64,000 bases of DNA from Aequorivita xiaoshiensis (GTDB lineage Bacteria > Bacteroidota > Bacteroidia > Flavobacteriales > Flavobacteriaceae): positions 665,114 to 729,113 of the forward strand of contig NZ_JAIRBB010000001.1 of the NCBI RefSeq assembly GCF_022008395.1. The letters run 5' to 3'. The notes below the pieces were generated by a model. The model was not told the DNA's origin. It made no database searches and was given only the letters and a program-made list of their open reading frames with translations. The translations under genes and the position numbers were made by a program. Shown here in pieces: positions 17,410 through 26,125 of this stretch (its first letter is position 1; every line of letters begins with the position of its first letter).

Positions 17410-19074
17410 ATGAGAAAAATTATTTTACCATTAACGATGTGTTTCATTGCCAGTTTCGGTATGATGAATGCACAAACCAATCTAAAAAGTTCGACTTTAG
17501 AGACGAATCAAACACAGCAATCTGCAGTGTTGCCAGCTGCTTATTATGAAACCTCTACTTCTCCAATCGGTGAATCCCCAAGAGGAGTTGAAAATTCTAG
17601 TATTTCTATTGACTTACAAAATACCAAAATCAAAAATTTTGATTCTTATGGTCCAGCCGCTAGACCAGATGGGACTGAGGAATTTGGTGAAAATCTTATT
17701 TATAATAGTGGTCCTTATATTAACTACACCCCGGATTTAAGTGTTTTAGAGAATGTCACAAATGGCATGGACTTATTTGGATTTGGAGTTAATTATAACA
17801 ATAGCCAAAGTTTAGCAGAAAATTTTGTGTTATACGATTCTTTTAATATTTCCAAAATTGATGTTTATGCATATCAAACGGGAACTTTACCTCCGTCTAT
17901 CACAGCAATGTATGTACAAATTTGGAATGGAGACCCAAGTGGTGGAGGTTCTGTAGTTTGGGGAGATTTAACTACAAATGTTTTAGAAAATGTTGAAGAT
18001 TCTGGTATTTATAGAGTATTAGAAGATGATCTATCGAATACTGATAGAAGAATCCAAAAGGTAACCGCTAATACTAGCGGTTTAAACTTATCAGCCGGAA
18101 CATATTGGGTTGAATACAGCTTAGAAGGATCAGGTAGTTCTGGACCATGGGCACCTCCAATTTCCGTGTTGGGAGAAACTATTACAGGAGATGCACTTCA
18201 GAAAACATCTTCTGGATGGCAAGCGGTTATAGATGCCGGAGTTAATGAACCACAAGGAATGCCAATTCAGATTTATGGTACTATAAATCTTCAAGGAAGT
18301 TGTGCAGAGTTAAATCCACCATACGATTGGTTGTTTGAAGAGGCTTTAACCATAACCACAGGAGGTTCATTCACTGTTGCCAATGACTTAACCTTACAAC
18401 CCAATGAAAGCTTTTCACTTGAAAACATAACTGCATATATGTTTTCAGAGTGGCCTATTAGTGAAGTAGATGTCACTTATTATGAAGACGATAATGGAAT
18501 GCCGGGAAGTGTAATTGGTTCGGAAAACGCAGTAACTCTTAACCATGTGAACGCAGTAGGATCTTCTCATGTGTCTATTCACAATGTCTATAAAGTTGAT
18601 ATGACCGTTGATGCATTTGACTTTATTGGTGATGTTAATAGCTCTAAAAAGTATTGGATTGGATTATCGGCAAAAAGTTCGAATAATACTGATGTTTACT
18701 GGGGTATAACTTCAGGTAATTCGGTTGGCAATCCAGCAGCTCAAAATAATAATGGCGTTTGGGGAATCTGGAACAATGATTACGATGGACTTTATACTTG
18801 GTATGGTGACTGTGGCCCTGTATTAGGCGTTGATGATAATGAACTTACTAAATTTAGTGTTTATCCAAACCCTGCTAACAATATTCTAAACCTAGAATCT
18901 GCTCAGAATATTGAATCTGTTACCTTGTTTAATCTATTAGGACAGAAATTATTGTCTAGAACTGTAAACAATACATCCGCAGAATTAAATATTTCAAATC
19001 TTCAAGTTGGAACTTATATCCTACAAACCACTATTGAAGGACAAGTGAATACACAAAAGATAATTAAGCAGTAA
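17410..19074 (+). CDS. secreted protein with T9SS type A C-terminal sorting domain
   Basis: 554 residues. A signal peptide ends at about residue 21 (MMNAQ). The body consists of two related beta-rich parts with Asp, Gly and Asn runs, holding phrases such as YVQIWNGDPSGG and YYEDDNGMPGS that look like two copies of one jelly-roll-like module. The last 80 residues form a T9SS sorting domain: FSVYPNPANN, VTLFNLLGQKLL and GTYILQTTIEG. The protein should cross the outer membrane through the Por/gliding secretion machinery. I see no catalytic motif; an adhesin or structural role is possible. Confidence 0.85.
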   Translation: MRKIILPLTMCFIASFGMMNAQTNLKSSTLETNQTQQSAVLPAAYYETSTSPIGESPRGVENSSISIDLQNTKIKNFDSYGPAARPDGTEEFGENLIYNSGPYINYTPDLSVLENVTNGMDLFGFGVNYNNSQSLAENFVLYDSFNISKIDVYAYQTGTLPPSITAMYVQIWNGDPSGGGSVVWGDLTTNVLENVEDSGIYRVLEDDLSNTDRRIQKVTANTSGLNLSAGTYWVEYSLEGSGSSGPWAPPISVLGETITGDALQKTSSGWQAVIDAGVNEPQGMPIQIYGTINLQGSCAELNPPYDWLFEEALTITTGGSFTVANDLTLQPNESFSLENITAYMFSEWPISEVDVTYYEDDNGMPGSVIGSENAVTLNHVNAVGSSHVSIHNVYKVDMTVDAFDFIGDVNSSKKYWIGLSAKSSNNTDVYWGITSGNSVGNPAAQNNNGVWGIWNNDYDGLYTWYGDCGPVLGVDDNELTKFSVYPNPANNILNLESAQNIESVTLFNLLGQKLLSRTVNNTSAELNISNLQVGTYILQTTIEGQVNTQKIIKQ

Positions 19075-19094
19075 ATCGATTGTTTAATGTTAAA

Positions 19095-19128
19095 AAGAAA
19101 GCCATTCTCAATCGAGAATGGCTTTCTT
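19095..19128. terminator. bidirectional terminator between converging genes
   Basis: A perfect 15-bp stem (19095-19109 with 19114-19128), an AATC loop, and A/T-rich flanks serve the T9SS cargo gene on one side and the CBS gene on the other. Confidence 0.85.
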
Positions 19129-19149
19129 ATTTAAATTGCTATAAAGAGT

Positions 19150-19608
19150 TTACCAAGTTTGCCCTTTGAGTTCCAATGCAGCTCTTAGAATATCGCTTTG
19201 ACTTATTTGGCCAGCTAGTTTTCCATTTTCTAAAATTGGAAATCTGCGGTGTTTTGATTCCAAAAATTTATTGGCAGCATCAAAAACATTCATCTCACCG
19301 TCAATAGTTTCTACATTTTTAATCATATGAAGTTCTACTTTCACGTCTTCCATAGGGTGGTTGTGATACCTAGCATCACTAAGTTCTTTTAAACAGTCAC
19401 CTTCAGATATAATTCCTACCAATTCATTGTTGTGGTTAATAACAGGACCACCTGAAATTCCTTTTTTTACAAGTACTTCAACTACTTCTACTATCGATTG
19501 CTCAGGTTTGAAAGTTATTAGGTTTCGTGTCATATAATCGGACACTTTAATTTTTCCGGAAGAGCTCTGAGGCTTTGCTCTTTTCCCTGTAAAGCTTTTA
19601 ATTCCCAT
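19150..19608 (-). CDS. CBS-domain pair protein
   Basis: 152 residues with two CBS motifs (roughly residues 24-80 and 95-150), forming one Bateman module. Examples of the motif are KVSDYMTRNLITFKPEQSI and GGPVINHNNELVGIISEGD in the first, and HRRFPILENGKLAGQISQSDILRA in the second. Such modules bind adenine nucleotides and sense energy state. No effector domain is attached, so it acts in trans or binds a partner. It is monocistronic. Confidence 0.88.
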   Translation of the reverse strand: MGIKSFTGKRAKPQSSSGKIKVSDYMTRNLITFKPEQSIVEVVEVLVKKGISGGPVINHNNELVGIISEGDCLKELSDARYHNHPMEDVKVELHMIKNVETIDGEMNVFDAANKFLESKHRRFPILENGKLAGQISQSDILRAALELKGQTW

Positions 19609-19809
19609 AATATCAGTTTTTTGCGACTTTGTAATATAAGCAATTTTTTAAAATATCTAAGGAATTTTAAATAATTCACGTTTCAAAATAAGATCAACTA
19701 AAAGTCATTTAGGGTGTTCTCATGTTGATATTACAGACAAGTTTAGGATAAACGGGGATATTATTTAGTTTAAAACAATAAAATTATTTTTATTTATTAA
19801 AAATAACTT

Positions 19810-19817
19810 TAGCTTTG
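19810..19817 (+). promoter_or_regulatory. -7 promoter element of the di-heme, Rieske and porin operon
   Basis: TAGCTTTG matches TAnnTTTG and lies 16 bases before the ATG at 19834. Confidence 0.6.
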
Positions 19818-19833
19818 CCTAAAAATATTAATT

Positions 19834-21030
19834 ATGAAGGCTAAAAATCTTTTTGTTATTTCTCTAATTTGTATTCCTATATTGTTTTCGTGTGAAGCCT
19901 TAGCTCCACAGGAACCTGAAGAGTATGAACTGCTCGATGGTCCAGTTGAGAACTTAAATCAAGCTGAATCTATACGATTTATAGAGGGAGATAAAGCATT
20001 TAACGATCAAATATTTACTAAAGAAACAGGACTGGGACCTATTTTTACTGGTACTAGCTGTGTAAGTTGTCATGCCGGGGATGGAAAGGGGCATCCATTT
20101 GTATCGTTTACTCGTTTTGGGCAAGATTTGCCTGGGATAAAAAATTTTTTAGATCAAGGAGCTCCCCAATTGCAAAATAGGGCGATTCCAGGCTACGAAC
20201 CTGAAACCTTACCTTCAGGGGCCCCACACGCCGAATTATTAGCACCCATTGTTACAGGTCTTGGATTTCTCGATGCTGTATCTGATGAAGATTTATTAGC
20301 TATGGCAGATCCCGACGATTTAGATGGCGATGGTATAAGTGGTAGAGTTCATTGGAACGATAGACCTGATTATGTTAAGGACCGACCTGGAACTATCTCT
20401 AAAAATGGAAAATATATTACCCGTTTCGGGAAAAAAGCAAATGTTTACGACTTGCTTCACCAAACTGCCGATGCCTATAATCAAGATATAGGAATAAATT
20501 CTTATTACGAACCCTATGATACTTATAGTGGGGATAAGGTTCAACCCGAGATTGATAGAAAAACGATTAACGATGTAGTGTTTTATTTAAAAACGCTGAA
20601 AGCGCCTATTCCTCGGAATCAGGATAACCCAGAGGTGGTAGCTGGAAAAGCACTATTTGAAAACACACAATGTACTGCTTGCCATAAACCCACGCTACGA
20701 ACTTCTTATTCGCCAATTACAGCTATTTCATATCAAGAATTTCACCCTTACACCGATATGCTTTTGCACGATATGGGTCCCGAGCTAGATGACGGTTATA
20801 CCGAAGGTTATGCACTTTCTTCCGAATGGAGAACTGCACCTCTGTGGGGAATTGGACTTTCCAAAGATTCACAAGGAGGTGAATATTATTTAATGCACGA
20901 TGGGAGAGCTAGAAGCATTGAAGATGCGATTTTACTGCATGGAGGCGAAGCAGAAAACGCTAAAAATAAATATCAAAACTTGAGTCAACAAGAAAAAAGT
21001 CAACTTATAAAATTTATAGAATCCCTGTAA
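19834..21030 (+). CDS. di-heme oxidoreductase (DUF1111 / thiol oxidoreductase family) lipoprotein
   Basis: 398 residues. A lipobox ILFSC places the lipid on C20. Two c-type heme sites are seen, C76-V-S-C79-H80 and C280-T-A-C283-H284. The family's C-terminal signature YLMHDGRARSIEDAILLHGGEAE is intact. Relatives are distant kin of MauG-like di-heme peroxidases, and the substrate is unknown. The protein should sit in the periplasm or on the outer membrane. It is the first gene of a three-gene operon, with 2 bases before the Rieske gene. Confidence 0.9.
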   Translation: MKAKNLFVISLICIPILFSCEALAPQEPEEYELLDGPVENLNQAESIRFIEGDKAFNDQIFTKETGLGPIFTGTSCVSCHAGDGKGHPFVSFTRFGQDLPGIKNFLDQGAPQLQNRAIPGYEPETLPSGAPHAELLAPIVTGLGFLDAVSDEDLLAMADPDDLDGDGISGRVHWNDRPDYVKDRPGTISKNGKYITRFGKKANVYDLLHQTADAYNQDIGINSYYEPYDTYSGDKVQPEIDRKTINDVVFYLKTLKAPIPRNQDNPEVVAGKALFENTQCTACHKPTLRTSYSPITAISYQEFHPYTDMLLHDMGPELDDGYTEGYALSSEWRTAPLWGIGLSKDSQGGEYYLMHDGRARSIEDAILLHGGEAENAKNKYQNLSQQEKSQLIKFIESL

Positions 21031-21032
21031 AA

Positions 21033-21473
21033 ATGAATAGAAAACAATTTTTAAAAACCTGTGGGGTCGCTTTGGTGGGCTTACCTTTTGCTTCTGCCAT
21101 TTTAACTTCTTGTCAGAGTATTTACTACGCTTCTTTTAAAACTATAAAAAACAAAATAGTTGTACCTCTTTCTGAATTTGAAATTGTAAAAAAAACAAGT
21201 ACAACCTATAGAGATTTCGTTATGGTGAACACTGCTTTACAAGATTTTCCAATTTGTTTATATAGAACAGAAGGGAGTAATTATATCGCCTCATTAATGA
21301 AATGTACGCATCGAGGGTGCGAATTAAACGTTGGCGGAGGTATGTATAGCTGCCCTTGTCACGGTAGTGAATTTGATACAAAAGGAAAGGTATTAGAAGG
21401 ACCGGCAGATCAAGATCTAAAAACATTTAAAACAACAATTGATGATGAAAATATTTACATCGAACTATTTTAA
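21033..21473 (+). CDS. Rieske [2Fe-2S] lipoprotein
   Basis: 146 residues. An RK-containing start (MNRKQF) and a lipobox ILTSC (C27) suggest export, possibly through Tat with a folded cluster. The cluster ligands are C91 and H93 in CTHRGC, and C107 and H110 in CPCHGSEF; C96 and C109 can make the usual disulfide, so this is a high-potential, bc1-like Rieske centre. It has no cytochrome b partner nearby. It most likely passes electrons to or from the di-heme protein encoded 2 bases upstream. Its 3' end overlaps the porin gene by 32 bases. Confidence 0.92.
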   Translation: MNRKQFLKTCGVALVGLPFASAILTSCQSIYYASFKTIKNKIVVPLSEFEIVKKTSTTYRDFVMVNTALQDFPICLYRTEGSNYIASLMKCTHRGCELNVGGGMYSCPCHGSEFDTKGKVLEGPADQDLKTFKTTIDDENIYIELF

Positions 21474-22683
21474 AATAGGGCTATACTTACTAAGTTTTTT
21501 CTATATGGAAACTGCATTAGCTCAAGAAGAACAATCAGATATCGAGCAATCGGTAAAGGAAAACCAATTAAATATGGATGCCGTTTTTAGTAGGCCATCG
21601 CTTAGCTTCGAGAAGGTTCCGGTAGCTTTAGGAGGATATTTAGAAGCCAATACAATGCATCGAATTGAAGAAGGAATTACCGACGGACTGTCTTTTCAAG
21701 CCAGAAGGTTGACAATTTTTATGGCGGCTTCAATTTCAGAAAGAATTAAATTTTTAACTGAAATAGAATTTGAAAACGGCGGGAAGGAAATAGCCATTGA
21801 ATTTGCCGCACTCGATGTAGCCTTTCACCCAATGTTTAACTTAAGAGGTGGAATTGTTATGAACCCAATAGGCGCATTTAATGAAAATCACGATGGTCCT
21901 AAATGGGAGTTTGTTGAACGCCCTGATGTAGCAGTAAATATGCTCGCTGCCACCCAATCTAACGCAGGATTTGGAGTTTATGGTAAAACGTATTCTGGAA
22001 ATTGGATTTTTGGTTACGAAGCTTACCTCACTAATGGATTTAACAGTAAAATTATTTCCAATGAGGAAGATAAAACTTATTTGCCCGCCTATAAAGATGG
22101 CGATAATTTATTTGAAGAAAATTTTAGCGGAAAGGCAATGTTTTCAGGAAAACTGGCTTTTAAAAACAGAAAGATTGGAGAACTTGGTCTCTCGTATATG
22201 GGCGGAGCATACAACAAATTTGAAGAAGATGGTTTATCAGTAGAAGACAAAGCTCGGGTAAATGTTTTTGCGATAGATTGGAATACGACAATTCAAGCTA
22301 CCAATACGTATATAGTTGGAGAAGCAGCTTTCGTAAAAGTTGAAACTCCAGAATCTTATACGCCACAATATGGCAATAAACAGCATGGTTTTTTTATGGA
22401 TGTAGTCCAACCAGTTTATAAGAATAAAATATTTGAGTGGGAAGACGCCACATTTAATATTGCTGCGAGATTTGATTATGTAGATTGGAATGTTGGTAAA
22501 TTTAAAGAGTCAGACACTAATATTGGAGATCAACTTTTAGCTGTAACTCCAGGAATTAGCTTTAGACCAACGCCAAAAACAGTTTTTAGAATAAACTATC
22601 GTTATGAGTGGCAAAAGGATATTATCAACAATCCTGCCGAAAGAGCTGCCACATGGTATATGGGGTTTAGTAGTTACTTTTAG
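21442..22683 (+). CDS. outer-membrane porin, phosphate-selective-porin-like
   Basis: 413 residues from the ATG at 21442 (a second ATG follows at 21445; a TTG three bases earlier is unlikely). A signal peptide ends near METALAQ. The body is a predicted beta barrel with alternating strands: an early GGYLEANTMHR, several FLTEIEFENGG-type strands, and a C-terminal RINYRYEW and TWYMGFSSYF ending in Phe. Related proteins appear as porins in respiratory or phosphate loci. It overlaps the Rieske gene by 32 bp, so the three proteins are made together. The substrate is unknown. Confidence 0.8.
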   Translation: MMKIFTSNYFKIGLYLLSFFYMETALAQEEQSDIEQSVKENQLNMDAVFSRPSLSFEKVPVALGGYLEANTMHRIEEGITDGLSFQARRLTIFMAASISERIKFLTEIEFENGGKEIAIEFAALDVAFHPMFNLRGGIVMNPIGAFNENHDGPKWEFVERPDVAVNMLAATQSNAGFGVYGKTYSGNWIFGYEAYLTNGFNSKIISNEEDKTYLPAYKDGDNLFEENFSGKAMFSGKLAFKNRKIGELGLSYMGGAYNKFEEDGLSVEDKARVNVFAIDWNTTIQATNTYIVGEAAFVKVETPESYTPQYGNKQHGFFMDVVQPVYKNKIFEWEDATFNIAARFDYVDWNVGKFKESDTNIGDQLLAVTPGISFRPTPKTVFRINYRYEWQKDIINNPAERAATWYMGFSSYF

Positions 22684-22880
22684 TCAGCGGGTGGCCGGTA
22701 TTACTTAGTTGGGTTGTGGTTTATTGGTTATTAGGTAAGTTGTTAATTCACTAAAGTTCTTATTTTTGTTAGTATTAAATTTATCTACGGTAAGTAAATT
22801 TAATATTTAATTAGAATTTTCAGCACCTCATTTCCCAAGTAATATCGGGCATCACTGATTAAATTCCAAAAACTACATTT

Positions 22881-25250
22881 ATGAAACACTTCAATGCTTT
22901 TCTATCCTTGCTTCTTATCATAGCATTGGTTTATTACAGTTTTTATGGATTAATGCCGAAGTATGATGAGGATGAAGTAAAACTGGCTACCGAATTTTCA
23001 GTAGATAGAGCGCTGATACCTCTTGAAAAAATTGCTAAAACCCCTCATTATTTAGGTTCACAAGGTCACGCAGACGTTCGAAAGTTTTTATTGTCTGAAT
23101 TGCGAAAGTTAGGGTTGGAACCACATATTCAAGAAGGGTTTAGTTTAAATCCACAATCGAAAACGCTTAACAAGCCTACCAATATTGCTGCTCGCATTAA
23201 AGGTACTGAAGACGGAAAGACACTTCTACTGCTTTCGCATTACGACAGCGCGCTTGTGCCTTCATTTGGTGCTAGCGATGCTGGTACGGGTGTAGTTGCT
23301 ATCTTAGAGAGCGTACGCGCTTACCTTGCATCTGGAAAAAAACCAAAAAACGATATAATTATTCTTTTTACAGATGCTGAAGAAATTGGATTGGACGGTG
23401 CCAAACTCTTTGTAAACGAACATCCCTGGGCTAAAAATGTAGGTTTAATATTGAACTTTGAAGCGCGTGGCACAAGTGGCCCGAGTAATATGATTTTGGA
23501 AACAAATGGAGGAAATTCACAACTCGTGAAAGAATTTATCAAAGCGAATCCAGAGTTTCCTGTTGCTTCTTCCTTAATGTATAGCGTTTATAAAATGTTG
23601 CCAAATGATACCGACTCTACCATTTTTAGGGAAGATGGGGATATTGATAGTTTCTTTTTTGCTTTTATAGACAGCCACTTTAATTATCACACGGCAAACG
23701 ATAGTATGTATCACCTAGATTGGAATAGTTTGATGCATCAAGGTAGTTATTTGCTGCCGTTAATCCATTATTTCGCCAATGCCGATCTTTCAAACATAAA
23801 GTCTGAAACGGATGATGTTTATTTAAATTTCCCTTTGTTAAAAATGATTAGTTATCCATTTTCATGGATATTACCGATGCTTATTCTAGCTTCTTTTATA
23901 TTTATATTCTTAATTTTTTATGGTGTTAAAAAAGGAAGAATTTCAGGAAGAGCAATTGCCAAAGGTTTCATTCCCTTTTCAGTATCATTAATTAGTTGTG
24001 GCCTGATTGGGTTTTTTGGATGGAAATTAATACTAGCGCTTTATCCGCAATATGCCGAAATTCAACAAGGATTTACATATAACGGGCATTGGTATATTGC
24101 ATTTTTTGTATTGCTGTCATTGGCAATCGTATTTTCAGTCTATAAGAAGTTCATTACAAAGTTTAATGAACCTTCCATTTATGTGGCTCCGTTATTTTTC
24201 TGGCTCTTGATTAATTTGGCGGTATTTATTATTTTAAAGGGAGCCGCATTTTTTATTATTCCTGTTTTTTTCGGACTTCTTTCATTTTTTGTAATGATAC
24301 GTCAAGAACGACCGAATCTTTTAGCAATGACATTTCTTGCGGTGCCTTCAATCTTTATTTTCGCACCCCTTATACAATTTTTTCCAGTAGGTTTAGGCTT
24401 AAAAATGCTTGTTATTAGTTGTGTGTTCACCGTATTACTCTTCGGATTAATGCTTCCAGTTTTTGCGTATTACAAATGGAAGAATATAGTATCGGCACTA
24501 TGCTTTATACTTGCCATTTCTTTCTTTATCGTTGCTCATTCAAAAAGTGACTTTACTGAAGAAAGGAGAAAGCCAACCAGTCTTGTTTACTATAAGGATG
24601 CAGATAGTGAAAAATCTTTCTGGCTTACTTACGACAAAGAAATTGATGAATGGACTGAACAATATCTTGGTAAAAGCCCTAGTAACAATACTTTAGATTT
24701 AGCTGAGGTTCCCTATAGTAAATATGGTTTTAATTACAGTTACGCAGCTGAAGCTCCAAAAAAAAATATTCCAGATTTTGAGGTTGTTATAGAAAATGAC
24801 ACTTTAATAAATAATCTTAGAAATGTAACGCTTATAATTGTCCCTAAACGAAATGTCAATAAAATAGATTTATATAGTGAAAAAAATACTTCATTTAATT
24901 CACTTAAATTTAATGGAAAAGAAATGCCAATTTCGAGTTTATCAAAAGACTATAGAGGAACCAAAAACCCTGCCCTTATCAATTACTATGTTTCTCCAAA
25001 GGATTCATTAAAAGTTGAATTTTCTGTTGAAAAAGATGCCTCTATTAGTTTTAAAGTAATGGAATATTCATTCGATTTAATGGATAACCCAGAATTCGAC
25101 ATAATCAAACGTCCCGAATATGCTATGCCTAAACCTTTCGTGATTACAGATGCAGTTGTGGTAAAGCGAACTTTTAATGTAGATTCATTAAAAAAGAAAA
25201 CTGTAGATTCGCTTTCTATAAATCCTGAAATTATTTTAAATAATGAGTAA
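22881..25250 (+). CDS. M28 family zinc peptidase with C-terminal multi-pass membrane domain
   Basis: 789 residues. An N-terminal anchor (about 5-25) precedes an aminopeptidase domain with the M28 ligands visible: H120 and D122 in SHYD, the bridging D133 in SDAG, the EE pair at 167-168, E194 and a late His in NYHTAND. Residues about 345-560 hold eight or nine transmembrane helices, and a soluble beta-rich domain closes the protein. The architecture resembles FXPNA/Fxna-like membrane M28 peptidases. The peptidase part faces the periplasm. The next gene overlaps by 8 bp. Confidence 0.9.
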   Translation: MKHFNAFLSLLLIIALVYYSFYGLMPKYDEDEVKLATEFSVDRALIPLEKIAKTPHYLGSQGHADVRKFLLSELRKLGLEPHIQEGFSLNPQSKTLNKPTNIAARIKGTEDGKTLLLLSHYDSALVPSFGASDAGTGVVAILESVRAYLASGKKPKNDIIILFTDAEEIGLDGAKLFVNEHPWAKNVGLILNFEARGTSGPSNMILETNGGNSQLVKEFIKANPEFPVASSLMYSVYKMLPNDTDSTIFREDGDIDSFFFAFIDSHFNYHTANDSMYHLDWNSLMHQGSYLLPLIHYFANADLSNIKSETDDVYLNFPLLKMISYPFSWILPMLILASFIFIFLIFYGVKKGRISGRAIAKGFIPFSVSLISCGLIGFFGWKLILALYPQYAEIQQGFTYNGHWYIAFFVLLSLAIVFSVYKKFITKFNEPSIYVAPLFFWLLINLAVFIILKGAAFFIIPVFFGLLSFFVMIRQERPNLLAMTFLAVPSIFIFAPLIQFFPVGLGLKMLVISCVFTVLLFGLMLPVFAYYKWKNIVSALCFILAISFFIVAHSKSDFTEERRKPTSLVYYKDADSEKSFWLTYDKEIDEWTEQYLGKSPSNNTLDLAEVPYSKYGFNYSYAAEAPKKNIPDFEVVIENDTLINNLRNVTLIIVPKRNVNKIDLYSEKNTSFNSLKFNGKEMPISSLSKDYRGTKNPALINYYVSPKDSLKVEFSVEKDASISFKVMEYSFDLMDNPEFDIIKRPEYAMPKPFVITDAVVVKRTFNVDSLKKKTVDSLSINPEIILNNE

Positions 25251-26049
25251 AACAATTACCATAGCGGGTCTTGGTTGGTTAGGTCAGCCTTTAGCTTATC
25301 GTTTAAACTTATTAGGCTATAAGGTGAAAGGCTCTGTTACCACCATGGAAAAAGCTACTTTGTTACAGAAGAACGGAGTAGAGGCCTATCCTGTTGAAAT
25401 TACAGATAGAGGTGTGCAGGGGTCGGTTAAAGCATTACTGAAGAATTCCGATTATTTAATAATTATGATTCCTCCTGGGTTAAGACGCAACACTGGTGCC
25501 GACTATGTACTTAAAATGGTGCATTTTCTAGAAGCGATAAAACAAACTGAGGTTGAAAAAGTAATCTTGGTGAGTAGTACTTCGGTTTATGATGATAGCC
25601 AAGGAAAAGTAACTGAAAAGGACGAGCCACTACCAGAAACTATATCGGGCAAGCAATTAAGACAGGTGGAGCAATTATTTGCAAATTCTAAGGGGTTAAA
25701 AACTACTATAGTTCGTTTTGGTGGTTTGATAGGTGGTAGTAGACAGCCCGCAAAATATCTGGCAGGTCGTAAAGATTTGAATGATGGAGATGCTCCGGTT
25801 AATTTAATTCATCGTGACGACTGTATTAATATTTTAGTAAAGATTATTAAGCAAGATGCTTTTGGAACTGTTTTTAACGCTGTAAATCCATACCATCCCA
25901 AAAAATCTAAGTATTATATACAGAAAGCAAAAGAGCTAAATCTAGTGCCGCCTACTTTTGCCGAAAACCATGGGGATGAAAAGTTTAAACAGGTTGATTC
26001 TGATAATTTGGAGTCTGTTTTAAAGTATTCTTTTAAAACTTCTATATAA
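25243..26049 (+). CDS. NAD(P)-binding Rossmann protein, SDR/YeeZ-like
   Basis: 268 residues. The N-terminus carries a dinucleotide-binding loop in GLGWLGQPLAYRL. VILVSSTSVYDDS lies where extended SDR enzymes place their catalytic Ser and Tyr, and VRFGGLIGGSRQPAKYLAGR follows, as in YeeZ-type epimerase-like proteins. The canonical YxxxK is not clear (the region reads ISGKQLRQVEQ), so dehydrogenase activity is uncertain. It overlaps the M28 peptidase gene by 8 bp, giving a coupled pair with no obvious functional link. Confidence 0.85.
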   Translation: MSKTITIAGLGWLGQPLAYRLNLLGYKVKGSVTTMEKATLLQKNGVEAYPVEITDRGVQGSVKALLKNSDYLIIMIPPGLRRNTGADYVLKMVHFLEAIKQTEVEKVILVSSTSVYDDSQGKVTEKDEPLPETISGKQLRQVEQLFANSKGLKTTIVRFGGLIGGSRQPAKYLAGRKDLNDGDAPVNLIHRDDCINILVKIIKQDAFGTVFNAVNPYHPKKSKYYIQKAKELNLVPPTFAENHGDEKFKQVDSDNLESVLKYSFKTSI

Positions 26050-26050
26050 T

Positions 26051-26081
26051 AAAAAAAGGAGCCAAAAACGGCTCCTTTTTT
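26051..26081 (+). terminator. rho-independent terminator
   Basis: GGAGCC (26058-26063) pairs with GGCTCC (26070-26075) around AAAAAC, with a T run after it and an A run before it, so it can serve both converging genes. Confidence 0.85.
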
Positions 26082-26093
26082 CAATTCAAAATA

Positions 26094-26106
26094 TTTCGAC
26101 TGCGCT
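26094..26106. repeat. second copy of the TTTCGACTGCGCT unit
   Basis: It is identical to 5670-5682. Here it lies between the terminator and the end of the M13 peptidase gene. The 13-base palindrome CTTTTTGAAAAAG follows (26105-26117). Confidence 0.6.
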
Positions 26107-26125
26107 TTTTGAAAAAGTTGATTAA

